64,000 bases of DNA from an uncultured Lachnospiraceae bacterium (GTDB taxonomy: Bacteria; Bacillota; Clostridia; Lachnospirales; Lachnospiraceae): contig CAMVPR010000008.1 of the NCBI GenBank assembly GCA_947169385.1, forward strand, positions 1 through 64,000, read 5' to 3'. Below, piece by piece: positions 63,267 to 64,000 of this stretch. A program made the position numbers and the translations under genes. The notes under the pieces were generated by a model, which ran no database searches, was not told the DNA's origin, and was given only the letters and a program-made list of their open reading frames with translations. Every line of letters starts with the position of its first letter. Position 1 is the first letter of the stretch.

Positions 63267-63650
63267 TTATTCAATCTTTCTTTCAAATACAATCGTAAAA
63301 ATCAGAACAATAATACAAACTATGCTTATAATCGCTCCAACAACCAATCCTCGAGGGAAATATGATATAACGACATTGTGCTCACCCGCATCAGCATCAA
63401 ATCTCAAAAAAAGCACCTACAATACTTTTGCGTATCAATAATTTTGCCATCCACATTTACCTTCCAAGAATAATCATAAGGTATAGTCGTAAAAACTATT
63501 CATCAAGATAGACAATGCTTCTTCAGCAATTACAAGTATAAAAAAGCATAACAAGAATAGTATGTCTATTAGGTATTCCTACAATATAATGAAATAAATA
63601 ATTCTGTGTCGTTAATGTGAATATTGACAATTTATATAATTCAAGTATAA
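63267..63650 (-). pseudogene. Remnant of a sixth YfhO-family gene
   Basis: Reading the minus strand gives YKLSIFTLTTQNYLFHYIVG, then IPNRHTILVMLF, which match the mid-membrane part of the family. After a frameshift comes VIAEEALSILMN. A large deletion then joins directly to FTTIPYDYSWKVNVDGK, the end motif. One further shift in a run of seven T leads to LRFDADAGEHNVVISYFPRG and the usual final membrane segment, ending at a stop at 63267. Only about 120 of the expected 865 codons remain, with at least two frameshifts. The upstream part of the gene is gone. Confidence 0.8.
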
Positions 63651-63651
63651 T
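63624..63651 (+). promoter_or_regulatory. Predicted strong promoter of the right-edge gene
   Basis: TTGACA (63624-63629) and TATAAT (63646-63651), both perfect, are spaced by 16 bases. It lies at the edge of the YfhO remnant and faces the plus-strand gene. Confidence 0.6.
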
Positions 63652-63727
63652 CAAACCATATGTATACGCTATTTACAGTAAAATCCGATATTTATCTATA
63701 TATCAGATTAATTAGGAGGTTTATTTA

Positions 63728-64000
63728 ATGAACTTAAGGAGATTCATCCATACAGTAAATCTAGAAACAATTATTATCACTCTTTTTTCGTCATTATGTA
63801 TTACGTGTGGGTTTTCAGGCATTAAAACCGCTGGAGAATATATGCAAACCCCTACTGCACCTTCTATTATAGAATTCAGTATTATATTTGTATTCATTGG
63901 ATGCGTACTACTGTATTTTAGCATTATTACAAACAACAATTACAATCCTCTATCACTACTGATTTCAGCTGTATTTTTCTCTCTTATATGTGTAGGCTTC
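63728..64000 (+). CDS. Membrane protein, N-terminal part (runs off the edge)
   Basis: The ATG follows TTAGGAGGTTTATTTA, and the frame stays open through 91 codons to the window edge. The visible part has a short basic start (MNLRRFIHTVN), one membrane segment at about 12-31, a loop (IKTAGEYMQTPTAP), a second segment at about 49-68 and the start of a third. I cannot assign a family; a large membrane glycosyltransferase would suit the neighbourhood, but that is a guess. Confidence 0.7.
   Translation, partial: MNLRRFIHTVNLETIIITLFSSLCITCGFSGIKTAGEYMQTPTAPSIIEFSIIFVFIGCVLLYFSIITNNNYNPLSLLISAVFFSLICVGF

Noticed and set aside
63118..63441. Plus-strand frame of 107 codons overlapping the start of YfhO copy 5.
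   Set aside because: It is the reverse of real coding and remnant sequence, with no ribosome site or recognisable family.

Overview
The window reads as a Clostridia chromosome, most likely a member of the Lachnospiraceae. Three things point there: a strongly one-sided layout with nearly every gene on the minus strand, the conserved Firmicutes block nusB-xseA-xseB-dxs-tlyA-nadK-argR-recN-spo0A, and the block ireB-ruvX-DUF1292-rnj. Base composition looks low to moderate in GC, and the last 14 kb looks more AT-rich by eye. I found no tRNA, rRNA, CRISPR array, insertion sequence or phage gene.

Layout: (1) 0.2-5.6 kb holds an orphan protein resembling the FliD C-terminus, the ribosome quality-control factor RqcH, a DUF4846 lipoprotein and glycogen synthase. 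(2) 5.7-15.1 kb is the housekeeping block. Its last gene is a Spo0A homologue whose receiver domain has lost every phosphorylation residue, and spoIVB, normally between recN and spo0A, is missing. (3) 15.3-18.6 kb, on the plus strand, holds a 1113-residue protein with a zinc ribbon, a very long charged helix and a SHOCT tail. (4) 18.8-21.6 kb holds galU, efp and a YqeG phosphatase-shikimate kinase fusion. (5) 21.8-42.8 kb is a complete-looking Gram-positive type IV pilus locus: pilB, pilT, pilC, major pilin, a PilM-PilN fusion, PilO, four minor-pilin-like proteins and a secreted protein of 1810 residues. (6) 42.9-49.8 kb holds tRNA wobble modification (trhP-like, trmR, mtaB), RNase J, a YlbF protein, DUF1292, RuvX, IreB and an HPr-like protein without the active histidine. 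(7) 49.8-63.7 kb is a tandem array of five intact YfhO-family membrane proteins plus the remains of a sixth. A plus-strand membrane gene runs off the right edge.

How it works together: the pilus genes form three or four transcription units read leftward. Motors and platform come first, then the pilin, which ends in a strong hairpin. Next is the inner-membrane alignment complex behind a long leader with a possible folded RNA, and last the minor pilins and the giant secreted protein. The YfhO array, by family knowledge, should decorate a cell-surface polymer; its paralogues may differ in specificity. The non-sporulating look of the spo0A locus suggests the organism has given up or rewired sporulation control.

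Gaps between genes carry three related families of dispersed palindromic repeats at nine loci. None interrupts a gene. Functions are assigned by reading motifs; no database search was possible.
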